Source: Larus michahellis (Eukaryota > Chordata > Aves > Charadriiformes > Laridae). Taken from it: 64,000 bases of DNA. A program made the translations under genes and the position numbers. This document shows, piece by piece, positions 1-12,400 of this stretch (the first letter of the stretch is position 1; each line of letters starts with the position of its first letter). The stretch is from positions 17,722,492 to 17,786,491 of the forward strand of contig NC_133897.1 in the NCBI RefSeq assembly GCF_964199755.1, read 5' to 3'. The notes beneath the pieces are model-generated. The model was not told the origin of the DNA and did no database searches. It worked only from the letters and a program-made list of their open reading frames with translations.

Positions 1-3000
1 TATTAGTAGCTCTCCTGTTTGAGGGGAAAAGCTCCAACATATGAAACTGAGGGGATCAAAATCCAGGTGGCAAATTAAGAAGCTGCAGGGTGATTTCTTT
101 TAGCTCACCCCCGAGCTTGCCCTCGCTCATGAGGTGCTCTCTCCCTCGTGAGCCCTTCATCTGCCTGTTGGGAAGCTCTCTGAGCCGCAGGCCACGTGCA
201 CTTCTTAAGTGAACTACAATTAACACAATGTATTTATCATAAGTGAGCACCAGGCTAGACCGGCACCCCGCTGCTGGACCGGCTGCGCTGGAAGGGGCGC
301 GCACGGGCTGAGCCCAGGGGAGGTGCCCGCACCAGGAGCGAAGAGCGAGGAGGAAGGCATGCAGCAGGAGCATCGCTGTGAACCCTGCAGGAGCCCACCT
401 GGAGGGCGGTGGGCACGGCACGGGAGTGTGCCAAAGCACAAGCTGCCCAGGACAGCGAGGTTGCACTCACCCCAGTGCCCTGCGGAGATGTCTCCTAAAT
501 ACCAGTCCCGCCTTAGGCACGGCCAAAGTCGCATCCTCTCACCTGTGAGAGCAGTCTCTGATACGGGAGCATGTATGCTGGATCCTCTTTCTCCAATTTC
601 AGCCAGACAAAAACAAATTGCTCTTTAATTTTCCCCTGGAGCATTTGCTTCTGCATGCTCAGCCAGTGGTCACTGTAGAGAAGAGCCAGCAGCAGATGAG
701 CCAGCAGCAGATGTGGTGTAAACAGATGTTGCCATTAATGTGGTGTTCATCTTCGGAGCAGCGTGGTGTTTGCGGTGCACTGGTGGCATGTTGTGTTTCT
801 CATCAGGCTCCCTGCTGGCCATCTTTGTTGAAGGGCTCCTGCTGGGCTCCCAACCGCATGGTATGAAGGCAAGACTGCCTTGTGAGCTGGTGGCCACGCT
901 GGGGACACTGAGCTGCAGGCAGGGAGGGGCTCAGCCAGGGTGCACAGAGGTTTCACACCACCAGCTCCTGCTTGGGCTGTGCCATCGAGGGGACTTTGCT
1001 GCGTCATTCTCAGCTTCTGCAGCTTCAGCATCCCCAGCGAGGCTGGTCTCATCAGCCAGCAAGAAGTACCTCACTGCAGAGAAGATGAAAACCCTTAATC
1101 ATTTCCTTGCACAGAGGCTTTTTTGCATGGGGTTTCCTTGTCTGAAGCTCAGCCCTCTGCTCTTGTCCCTCAGGGGCAGGATTAGGTGACCCACAGGGCA
1201 CTCTGCAAGGCACGTTTGCTTCCAGGGCTTTTCCTGGGGCAGTAGGGAGGGACATAATGGAGGCAATCTGCAGTGTGTCCAGCTAGAGGAACGCAGCACT
1301 AATAAGCAACACTAATTAGTTGCTGTGGGAGCGCTTGAAACCATGGATGGAGACAGCTGCTCCAATGCGCTGGGGTGCTGAGCCTTCACTGTGCCTCTCC
1401 CTCACCAAGCAGCTTAAATCCAGCTGCAGCATCACAGCCCCTGAGCATCTACTGCTGCTCACGCTCACAGAGGTTCCCGGAGACCTCTCGGGGTTAAAAA
1501 GGCTGGAGCGAGTGCCCCAAAAGCCAGAACTGGGAAGTGCCATGTCCCCTTTCCCCCTCTATTCATTAGTGGTGTTCATTACCCCAACCTCTGAGCGCTT
1601 CCTGAACGCTGGTGAACGTCCTCACCATCTTGCAGGTGAGGAGCCCATGAGAGGAGAGCAAATGGTGGGTTCAAGGTGATACCAGGGGACTGTATGCCTC
1701 AGCCTGTATCCCCGGCTGAGCTGGTCTCCCGAGCCTTCGCCCGGTGCATTAGCTGTAGAGCTGTCCTTATTCTCTCCTGTGTACTTGGAGCATTATTTTT
1801 TTAAATCCCTTAACTCCCCTGTCTTCTAGAGCAGCCAATTAGCAGTGATAATTAAAAAAAAAAAGCAATTCCCAGAAACTGGACCCAAGAAGTTTTGCCA
1901 GTTTAGAAGCAGACATGGCAAGGCTGATCAGCCAGAGGAGGGGTTCCGAAAAAACAAGTTGTCCCACTGGTTACATTCGTAGCTGATGAACAAAAGGGTG
2001 TTGGGCATCCCAGGAGCATCCGCTCCTGTGGGTCCCCAGCCCTTTGGGGAGTGGGTCCTGGCTGACTTCTGCTGCTTCAGCCATACTGTGGGGTGTCTGT
2101 TTCTGGTTGGATGGGAATTGTCCCCCATTGACAAACTAATGTGTTTCCTTAAATATTTTATTCATTGATCTTTAATAGAGAGTAATAGTTTTGAAAAATA
2201 TAATTCCTCTTACCAATATCAAGTTTTTAAACTACCAATGTATTTCAACATATGATTGGAAAATATTAATATAATGAAAATATTGTGTTTGAAAGCTTAT
2301 GACCACCACCATAACTTTGCTGAAAGAGGAGCAGGTAGATATTTTTGACCTGGCAGTTAGATTCACGGGACTGCCTTCCAAGCCTGTATCTCGGATTTGC
2401 AGTGTGACAGTACCTTATAGGCAGGGTACTCCTGCCAGAATGGAGAATGGATTTACCACCCCCAAACACAGTTTTTACTTGCTCGTATCGGAGGGTTGAG
2501 AGCAAAGCAAGAACGATTTTCTTTTCCTTTTCTTTCTCCTCCTAATTTAAACAGGAGGAAGCCGTCTTAAAATGACTTCGCTTCAATGTGAGGTTGGAAA
2601 TTGTTTAAATGATTGCAGTGAGGAAAAAGAAGAAAAATAAGAGAGAAAGGACACCAGGGGAAAATGGTGCAGAAAGCCAGCAACGTTTTCTTTTTGCTGT
2701 TGGTGTAATGGCCAAATTACACATGTATGCTGCTGATAGGGCTTTTGAAGTTAGAAAAGCTCCATCCAGCCAGGCTGGTAATCTCACCCCCTGGAGAGGC
2801 AGTTTTGGAAGGAGGACTGGTGCCACGAAAGAGGGATAAACCCCCAGAAGCAGGGTCGCCTACTCCTCTGCAGCATGTGGAAGGGACTGCAGCAAGCCCA
2901 GAAATGCAGGAGACACTGGGGAGGGGTTGTCTCATGGGCTTTATAGGACTCCTCTCCACCACAAGGAGGCTGTACATCTGCCTGTCAGCAGATACGCCTA

Positions 3001-3073
3001 CGAAAATAATGTGCTTTAATTTGTCATTACTCATTAGCTGAAGGAGAGCAGCGGATTTGTAGACAGCAAATTA
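1..3073. other. Intergenic sequence, no gene seen
   Basis: Open frames here reach about 150 codons, but they overlap each other on both strands in GC-rich sequence and show no recognisable protein family, splice structure or consistent coding composition. No CR1 or LTR is visible before 3,074. There is an A-rich run at 1,853-1,864. I see nothing that supports a gene. Confidence 0.6.
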
Positions 3074-3724
3074 TCCATGAGCCAGCAGTGTGCCCTTGTC
3101 GCCAAGAAGGCCAATGGCATCCTGGGCTGCATAGGGAAGACTGTGGCCAGTAGGTCGAGGGAGGTCATTCTCCCCCTCTACTCTGCACTGGTGAGGCCAC
3201 AACTGGAGTACTGTGTCCAGTTTTGGGCTCCCCAGTTCAAGAGGGACAGGGAACTACTGGAGCGAGTCCAGCGTAGGGCAACCAAGATGATTATGGGACT
3301 GGAGCACCTCCCTTATGAGGAAAGGCTGAAAGAGCTGGGACTCTTTAGCCTGGAGAAGAGAAGGTTGAGGGGGGACCTGATTAATGTTTACAAGTATCTA
3401 AAGGGTGGGTTTAAGGAGGACGGAGCCAGGCTCTTTTCGATGGTTCCCAGCGACAGGACAAGGGGCAATGGGCACAAGTTAGAACATAGGAAGTTCCGTT
3501 CAAATACACGGAAAAACTTCTTTACAGTGAGGGCGACAGAGCACTGGAACAGGCTGCCCAGGGAGGTTGTGGAGTCCCCTTCTCTGGAGATTTTCAAGAC
3601 CCGCCTGGATGCAGCCCTGAGGGATGTGGTTTAGGCAATCCTGCTCTAGCAGGGGAGTTGGACTAGATGATCTCTAGAGGTTCCTTCCAACTCTGAAGAT
3701 TCCGTGATTCCGTGATTCCGTGAC
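3074..3724 (+). mobile_element. CR1 LINE fragment (3' end, ORF2 C-terminus)
   Basis: A 185-codon frame at 3,077-3,634 reads as the C-terminal part of CR1 ORF2, with recognisable blocks such as [28 protein letters not shown] and [18 protein letters not shown]. It is followed by the typical CR1 3' UTR (GGACTAGATGATCTCTAGAGG) and three tandem ATTCCGTG tail units near 3,702-3,722. The frame is uninterrupted, so this is one of the younger copies here. It is truncated at the 5' end, as usual for CR1 reverse transcription, and is not an independent gene. Confidence 0.95.
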
Positions 3725-6687
3725 TGCACATGCCCTTAGCATTCCTCCATCCAGAGATGCCACTGGTCTGCTGGGGTCCGTCAGTGGCAGCTGAGTGTGG
3801 TAGCCTGGTTGCTTGCAGCCCAGGCACAAGGAGGTTGGTACGGCTGGTTGTCACCGTGGTCAGCCTCTGCCGAAGAGAGGCAGGAGGTGCTTGATCTTGG
3901 CAGCAGAAAGCCAGTCCTACAGAATGAAGAGCCATCTCCTCCTGGTGCATGTCCTCCCTTGCATGGACACCAGCCTATGCTGCAGCCTGGTTGGGTTGAA
4001 GGCAGCCCAGCAGCCAGACATTTGGTCAGCTGAAACATGCCACCAACATCATGGCAGGGGAACACCCACCTGCGTCTACTCCTTTCCTCACAAACACTAT
4101 ATTCAAATGAGGCCAACGCTTGTGTCCTTGCAGTAGGTGAACCTGGGGTCTAGCAGAAAGGTTTGGGGGCTGACCCCAGATTCCTCATGTTGACCTCTGA
4201 AGAGGGGGGGTTCCTCTGGCACGTGCTGGGGACTCTTCAAACTCTGAGAGGGACCCGGCATGCAAGGGGTCCTTATATATTTCAGAAGGTGATTGAAGGT
4301 TCATTTGTGAAACATTCAGTAGACATCAGAAAGTAGAAACAACTTTATTCATCACATACTTTCAATATGTCTTTCTGAACCTATCCATTAGGAGCTGCTC
4401 TTGCTGAAAGTTTGGTTCTTGTCACACTGGTAGAGGTACTGGGTGCTATAACAGAGCTGGAAGAAGAGCTATTTTGGTAATTGTCTTCAGTTTGAAATAG
4501 CTTGTTTTTTCTTTTTCTTAAACTTTCTCTGGAGCACAAGAGCAAGACGGGTCTCGTGTCAGGATGGAGCTCAGGGTGCCCCTGGTTGGGCTGGGCAGAT
4601 TGGCCACAGAGTGCTAACCCTGGCAGCCTCGCGAGGGCTTCCCTGCCTGCCCCTACGCAGGGACCGCAGAGACCAGTGCAACAGCTCGCTCACAGTATGG
4701 GAGTCGTGATTTCAACCAGGAATTGGGAGTTTTACCGGGATAAGGACTGAAGGGACAAGGGCCTGTTTTGCCAGGGGTGGTATTTAAGGGCTGTCAAGTG
4801 TAGTGACATGGAGGAGAAAAAGCTACTTATGTAAAACCATTACAAAAATTGAAAACAATTTAGCACTAATGCCTAGATTTCACTTCACTCTCTGCAGGGA
4901 AGTTGGAGAAAAATACTCTGTGTGCTCTCAGTTTTCTGTTTAAATGGGCAGGTTTCCTTAAGAGAAGCTTTTGACCTGCTAATAGCTAACACAGAAGTGC
5001 TCCACTTTCTCCCAGTTTGCTAAAGCTGTTCTTCATCTTTCCTTTCTAGTTAGATATACAAGGGGAACTGAGGAATATCCAGCTGCAAAATGGTTGCTTA
5101 AACCTGTTATATTTCAGGACACTACACCCTTGCCTGAAAGAGCAAAAAAATTAGGTTCTGACAATCAGATAGTGGGAGCTCACTCGTTGATAGAGAGGAT
5201 GCAACTATTATTTCACTGGAGAGTGAATTTTAAGCCTTTTTTTCCACTATAAAATAAGAATCCAGCTAATCAAGTCTGAGAAATACAGGAAGTTTCAGTT
5301 GTAAAAAACACAAATATACCTTTACAGTCAATCATCCTTGAATCCTTCCAGGGTAACAGGCATCCTAAAGGTCTTGCCATCATTACACAACCTCAACAAA
5401 ACCCATAATACCCACATCAGGGAGGGTGATACTGAGTGCTACAGAAATGGTGTACAAGGTGTCGGACAACCATTCACCAAGTGTCTCTTCTTACGCTGCA
5501 CGAGTGGATGGAGCTCAGGATGAATATAAACACTAACTGGAGCGGTGTTGCAAGACACTTACCTGAAGATACACAACAAATTCATACAAAAGGGCCAGGG
5601 AAAAAGAAAAGAGGCTGCAGAAAGGAAGTGGATCTTGAGATAAAATGTGGGGCATGGGGGGGAATCAATGTTACCACAGCACAAGGGTCCATGAAAGAAA
5701 AAATGTATGTGGTGGTTTGTGTTTGGGGAGAGGTACAGGGCACACACAGGGAAAGGAGAGGAGAGAGAAAGGAATTCATTTCAAAATGGGAAACGTGTCC
5801 CTCAGGAGGCCTTTGAACCATCCGGAGACCTGGGTTCACTCTGTGTGCTGCCATGAGAGACAGTCCATCACCTTCCCTGCAGAAAATCCTTATCTAGTAG
5901 CTGATTTTCAGTGTGGCCTTGAACTCAAGTGTGCGAATCCTGGCCCAGAAGTGGTTTCCTCCAGTTTCTGGAAGTGCTGCAATAGGAAAAGCATTGAAGC
6001 AGTCATGGACACTCGGGAAACCCCATCAGGGGACCTGGCAGCTCCATCTTGGAAAACTGAAGTTTTATTCCAGGATCTGCCAGTAAACTGATACGTGATG
6101 TTGGGGAAGGCAATCCACACATCTCTGCTTCGCTTTCACCATGTGTAAAATGGGAATGATCACCCTTTCTGTATTGTATTTTCAGTTCTACCAATGAAAA
6201 GAATAGATGAATTTAGTATTAATTATTATTGTCATTATTAAGCAGGCAATAATTAGAGAACAGCCCAGATCTTAAGAGCCTTAAATCAAAGACACTGACT
6301 TTCTTTCCCTAAGCTGCCTGGCATCAGTGCTGCATGTATGTGATGCTGCAGAAATCCTGTTCTCCCTGCCAGCATGGCCACAGGGCTCATGGACCCGCTG
6401 CCTGTGAGCTGGGAACCACCACCCCGACCTGGTCACGTCGGGCAGGGGGTTTCCTGGGGAATGCGCCACTGTTGTTGGTCACTCTGGACAGAGGAAGACA
6501 AAGACTGGTGTGCGGGGAACAGCCGCAAGCCCTACTGAATGGCCAGTGTCTAACGAGCTCTACCCACCCCACTGATTGTAGGGACAGAGTAATGAAGTGC
6601 TCTCGCACTCTCCCTGCTGATGGGATTTCTAGGTAATCCATTCAGCAGACCATGACAATCCTTTTTCACAAATCAGCGTGCATTGTC
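3725..6687. other. Intergenic sequence, no gene seen
   Basis: This is ordinary mixed-composition sequence between two CR1 copies. Open frames up to 148 codons at 5,436-6,091 have no recognisable domain and run through low-complexity, repeat-like sequence. A MIR-like trace is listed separately. Confidence 0.55.
6085..6170 (+). repeat. Possible ancient MIR/CORE-type SINE remnant
   Basis: The stretch includes TGTAAAATGGGAATGATCA, which resembles the conserved core end of MIR-type SINEs (a TGTAAAATGGGGATAAT-like string), with partly matching sequence just upstream. The match is short and made by eye only. A chance resemblance is possible. Confidence 0.3.
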
Positions 6688-7021
6688 ATAGAATCATAGA
6701 ATTGTTAGGGTTGGAAGGGACCTTAAAGATCACCCAGTTCCAGCCCCCCTGCCATGGGCATGGACACCTCCCACTAGACCAGGTTGCTCAGAGCCCCGTC
6801 CAACCTGGCCTTAAAAACTTCCAGGGATGGGGCTTCCACCACGTCTTTGGGCAACCTGTTCCAGCGTCTCAGCACCCTCATGGTGAAGAACTCCTTCCTA
6901 ACGTCCAATCTGAATCGTCCCATCTCTAGTTTTAATCCATTGCCTCTGGTCCTACCATTACCCAACATCCTAAAAAATCCCTCACCAGCTTTTTTGTAGG
7001 CCCCCTTAAGATACTGGTACT
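6688..7021 (-). mobile_element. CR1 LINE fragment (3' end)
   Basis: On the minus strand this reads as the CR1 ORF2 C-terminus, with an open 64-codon segment at 6,774-6,968 containing RRWNRLPKDVVEAPSLEVF, followed by the CR1 3' UTR and an ATTCTATGATTCTATG tail. On the plus strand it starts with CATAGAATCATAGAATTG at about 6,688. The wording (FTMRVLRRWNRL) places it in a different CR1 subfamily from the copy at 3,074. It fades out near 7,020. Confidence 0.93.
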
Positions 7022-9289
7022 ACTTGTCACCTACAAGCTACCTCTAGATACAGTCGTCCTAGTTCATGAAGGACTTAGGAGGACAATCACACACTGAAGT
7101 AATATAGCTGATCTGACTGAGCTTTGGTTTGGATTTAGCCTAAGGCTGATGCGTTATATTAGCTTCGGTTATCTGCAAAAAAAAATGCCATTGACAATTG
7201 GCCCTTCAATATATGCAGTTCAATGGAAAAAGGAAAGAGCGTTTCCTTCACCTCTGTGGACTCTGCCTTAGAGACAGGCAGAGACACTTCTTGCAAAGGA
7301 ACATTACCCATAGTGGTATTTGAGGTTTGTTGTTAATTCACCCACCACCCTTTTCTGTCTGTGCCACTTGTTACAGCCCTCACCAAAAGCATCTGCCCTG
7401 TCTTGGAGTCTTGGTGCCTGCAATGAGTATGTTCATGCTCTGCTCCATGTAACAGAGCAAAGATGGATTTTTTTAATGGGTTTTCTTGCAGTAACATCTT
7501 CACTATCAATACTCTCCCCAGTTATTCAAGGAGGTATGATGTCTTTATACAAACATACATCAAGCCTTAAGGTTTATCTTTGAGAAAGATGTGCATAATA
7601 GACTTGTACATAACAATGCAATTTACTTAGCAGATATTATCCTTCTTAAGGACTGCTTTATATTTCAGAATCAATGCTGATTACACACACAAGAAAATGA
7701 TTGGAAAACTAAAGGCTCAAACCTACCAGATCGTATTATGAGACGATGACTGGGGAAATGCATTTCCCCAGACTTGTGTTCCACAGCACTGGTGGAGCTT
7801 TCCTTAGCAAGGGAAGGAGCATCACCAGCTGGGAACCGTTTATTGCCTTCAAGAGTCCAGTAGATTGTTTGATTTCCTTTTAGCTTTACCTCAATAGAAA
7901 TGTTTTTAAAACAAATCATCCCACCTTCCCACGCATCAGTGGTGAAGAATATACAGAAAAATATAGCAACAAATAATTGCAGACAATGAAGGTTTTGTTT
8001 TCCTCTTAAGGGAATTCTCTGCTATTGGTGAACTGTGTAAAAGCAAAAGCTAAGACACAGCTGAGGGAAAGTCAGTATGGGATGAAAAGGTAGTAAAACT
8101 AATGGGGAAAATGTTCAACAGAAGCAAACCAGGCCAGGAAGAAAAAAATAATCAGCAGTTCTGTGACAGTAACATTCTCTTATATTAATATTCATATAAT
8201 CCAGTACTACTTTTGAAGTAATGCAAATTTGCGACCAGATGGAAGTTTCCCCCCCTGCCCACATGGACATGGGTGGAAACACACCAGAGATATGCATGCC
8301 ATGTCCCCACGACAGTGCTCGGTCTGGAGGCTGGTGGACCAGCACGGATGAGGTCCCTGGTACAGCAGGAGCCCGCAGCCTGTCTTCTGCTGGGCTGCAG
8401 AGCATGACCTGGGTGTGGGTCAGGCTCAGCCAAGCCCTTTTTGCCCAGGGGTGGATGCTGAATGCCAGCAGTTAATAGGGCAGAAGCTGGCAATGCCAAC
8501 CCATCGTCACCCCATCGTGCAGGTGAAGGGGACGCTTTGGTTACTGACTGTTTGTCCCCCATCTCTCACCAGAGCTCACTTTACCTGCAGCTCAGGTAGG
8601 TAAAATGTGCCCAGCTGAAAGCCTGTGGCTGTACATCACATTTTAGGTATTTAAATGGGAAAACCTAATAGACATCAGAGATGGGTTTTCTAAATATCAA
8701 GGGTAATGGCTGTGGTGGAGGTGAGGGCTGGAGAGGAGAGGGCTGGAGGGGACAGGGCTGACGTTACAGGTCTGGAAGTTCCAGGGCTGGAGGGGACAGG
8801 ACTGGAAGGGACAGTGCTGGCTTTCGAGGCTCGGAAGGCAGCTAACCCTCAGCTGGATCTGCACTGTTTGCTCTGATGAGCCTGAAGCTGCCCAGAGCGC
8901 TGGAGTGTCAGCAATCTCTCCAGGTGATCTTTCCAAATATGCAAACCATCCACTTACAGAGCATTTATTGTCTTTTTTTGTGCTCCCTCCTGTTCTGCAC
9001 GTTGCTCAGCTGCTTGGCAGTGGTGGCAATTCCAGTCCCTCATTTAGGGACTGTACATTTGCATGTGGGCTGGGCTAAGGTGTAGGCAGGTACTCCTGCT
9101 TGGGAGAGAAGATGAAAACTTCTCTTCCTCCCCTTGGCTGCCAGGGGAACACCAGGCGCTCTGGGGACCAAGAGGAGACCCAGACACAGCCCCACAGCAA
9201 GCAAGGGTTGAATTTGCAGAAGCAGCAAAGTGTCCCAAGAGCTGATGAGGGGAAGGAAAATGAGACCACCTTATTTCAGCCTTGATCGG
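7022..9289. other. Intergenic sequence, no gene seen
   Basis: No convincing exon, RNA gene or young transposon is visible. The only structure noted is the degenerate tandem array near 8,715-8,822, listed separately. Confidence 0.55.
8715..8822 (+). repeat. Degenerate G-rich minisatellite
   Basis: Variants of a roughly 15-18 bp unit with the core GGGCTGGAGGGGACAG recur about five to six times, with drift such as GGACTGGAAGGGACAG. The copies are imperfect and separated by small indels. No coding role is apparent. Confidence 0.7.
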
Positions 9290-9439
9290 TCTGAGGTGTT
9301 CAAGGCCAGGCTGGATGGGGCTTTGAGCAACCTGGTCTAGCGGGAGGTGTCCCTGCCCATGGCAGGGGGGTTGGAACTAGATGATCTTTAAGGTCCCTTC
9401 CAACCCAAATCATTCTATGATTCTGTGATTCTATGATTG
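9290..9439 (+). mobile_element. CR1 LINE fragment (extreme 3' end)
   Basis: A short plus-strand CR1 remnant reads from GTGTTCAAGGCCAGGCTGG (the end of ORF2) through the 3' UTR (AACTAGATGATCTTTAAGGT) to tail units ATTCTATGATTCTGTGATTC. It is heavily 5'-truncated, about 150 bp. Confidence 0.93.
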
Positions 9440-12400
9440 CTTCTTGTCCACAGTGTCCTGGAGAAAGGTTTGGGAGGGAACAGGCATTTTCGCATAAGCT
9501 GAATGGTGCAGATGGTGCAGATGAAGGGTGTCCAGGAAAAACCCTCTCCAAAAAGAAGATCTGAAACAGAGCGGAGAGGGGAATGGCAGTCCGGGGGGAG
9601 GCAGGGATGCACCACCGCTGCCCAGCAGCTCCAGTGCCTGTCCCTGGGGGCAGGAGCAGCGTGGCCAGAGTCGGTGCTGGTGTGGCTGCAGCTGCAGAGC
9701 CGCCTGCCTCTGCCCCACAGCATGGAGGAAGCCAGATGTGTGCCTGCTCTGCCGGCAGGAAGACAGCGTTTTCCTGCAGAAACCGTATTTCACACCCGTT
9801 AATCTCTGCTCAGGGCTCACCCCGCCAAACTGAGGAGCTTTTCCTTTAGCGACTATTCTCTCTGAGAGCCGAGGAAACTCCGTTCTGGCCTCGAGTCAAC
9901 AACTTCTCCCTTTCTATGTCATGTCTGGGGCGCGTCATGATGCTTTGGACAAGGCGGTTGGGGTAGCAGAGCGGAGCTGTCTCGCAAGGGAAGAGGAGAC
10001 GTGCTGTGCCCTGGGAGCAGGTCGTGCTTATTTAGGTGGCAGCATCATTGCAAACATGGAGCTGCTAAATGGACCCCGGAGCTCTCCACGGACACAGGCA
10101 AGGCAGTAAAAATAAACCCCGAAAGAATTATGACAATGCCGCACCCTTGTCATGGGTAGGGAGTTTAGTCCCTAGCTCAGGCTGCGGTGCTCGTGGGATG
10201 TGGTGGCACCTCGTGAATCATAGTAGCAACCGCTGCAGGAAGGGTTTGGGAAACTGTAAAGGCTTGAGGAAGGATGGTGGGCGTAACTGGAAGGGGTGAT
10301 AACTCCGCTCTGTAAAACAGTGTTTGAGGCTCTCAGTGTGGTTTTGGAGTTCGTCAGAGATGAGTTCAGAGGGCTGGGATCACCGCTTGCTTGGGTGGGT
10401 CTCATCTGACTAAGCACAGATATATTTAAGCTTATTCTTTAGACTGCCTTTGAAGTCAATGTAGAGAAATAAGCACTTTAGGGGTGCAATTCTCCTTCTG
10501 CTGAAGGAGAGGTCTAAAACAGGTAACAAAGACTGTATCCTCAAACTACCTGTTTCCCTCAACTGAGTACAAAGAGCCTGTGGTGACTTGCTCTGCTGGA
10601 GACATCCCCACTGCAGCTATCCAAAGGAAGGCAAGGCAAACCTCACTGTAAGTGATGCTAAAGAAAACAAAAACGTGTTCAGGGAGCTCATCAATCCGGA
10701 ACACAAAGTGCAGCAAAATCTGGAGCTGCATGGCGGAGCACGGGGGTTTTAGATGAAAAGGGAGGTGTTTTAGGAATGACAATAACCAAATCTGGGAATT
10801 TTTTAGCATAGGCTAAAACCCAGAAATTTTCCTATAATACATTTTTAAACAGAAATACCCTGGTTCAAAGGCAAACTAATTCAGGGAAGCTCTGGCCTGA
10901 GCTGCCTGGGAAGTCAGGGTAAATGTTTAGAACAGTCTCTTCTGATCCTGTATTTGGCAAATCTAAATGGCAAACCAAGGACAGGTTTCACCAGCTTTTG
11001 TACATATTTTTTTTTTAAAGGTTTGCAAGTTGCCGCACTACAGTGATGAGAACTAGATCTGATAGGTATTAGTAATGCTGAGCTCACCACGGCTCCATTT
11101 GCGGTATCTGCCACTCCTTCACCGGGGCTGCTAGACAGAAAAATATTTCTTTGCTTGGATTGTCCAAGGCTGTGTCAGGAAAGCAATTATTTTGAAAGGG
11201 AAATGAATGAAATCATTCAGGGGCTTGCTCCACAGAACAAAACGGGACACAATTGAAACTGGGATGTTGTGCAAAGGCTGGGGAATGCTTATTTTCTTGA
11301 CTGAGCCACCACCACCTTTTTCCCATGTCGGCAGTTACTGCTCGTTCAGACACAAGAATGGCACAGAGCCGGACTGGGAAAAAGGCTGAAAGCAACTTCA
11401 CAGAAGGTCAGACAAGCATATTTTTTTTCCAGGCCAAACACTATAGGTGCATTGTTTAGGAAAGATTGAAGTGACAAAGGTGCTCGAGCCAGGGCAGCAG
11501 CGAAGGGCAGCCTCCCCACAGCTCTGGCCGTGTTTGGCTGGGCTCTGCCAAGGCAGGGCTCTGCGTTGTCCCTCGTGCCGCTGCCACATCGGATTAGTTA
11601 AGCCCTCCTAGAGAGGGTTAAAGAAAAAAACTTGCCGGCTCTAACGTGAGCTGTCTTTATCTCATGGTTTTCTTTCTTAAAAGAATAAAAAGAGAAGGGT
11701 TTGTGGTAGCAGGGGCATCCCTCTGTTATAAACTATGATTTTAACAAACTGTGCATGAGAGATTTTTATTGTGATTTTTACTTTCTTCTGCCTTTTGAAA
11801 TACTTTTTTGGTCTGCTTGAGAAACACATTTCACAAATTCTCTTTTTTAACTTGCATGGGCATATGTGTATAAATATACATACCCATGGCATTAAGGTTT
11901 CTGTTTGAATACGCTACCTGGGGCAGGAGCGGTGGTTTTGATCCACCGTCTAGCAGGAGGGACTCCTCAGAGTCCTTTGGGAAGACTCCTGGGCTTCATC
12001 GTATACAGAGAGTTACTGCAGCAACATAATAGCTTGTTCACTCGATGGCCAACAGGGAAAATATCAGGTCACCGCACCTGAACGCTACACACCCTTCCTC
12101 ATGTCTACGGTCAGTTTTTTCCTGCCCCTCTCCCTTTGGCTGTCAGTGTTTCTCCAGCCTCGTGTCACCTCTTCCCAGGTATCTCTAGGTCTCCCCCAGT
12201 GACACCCTCGATACGGCACAGCTTCCCCAGACCTGTGGTCTGTCCCCAATGTCTAATCACTGTGCCAAATTCCCCCACATGCAAATTCTTCAGTCACTGC
12301 TGCTTGCATTGTTATTTTGAGTCACTGAAGCTGGATATTAAAAAGATCTGTTTAATCTTTAAGTCTCATCCCTTTTTCATATGTAAAGATCAAATCCCTT

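Noticed and set aside
3077-3634. 185-codon open frame, apparently a protein gene
   Set aside because: It is the CR1 ORF2 C-terminus inside a truncated LINE, not a host gene.
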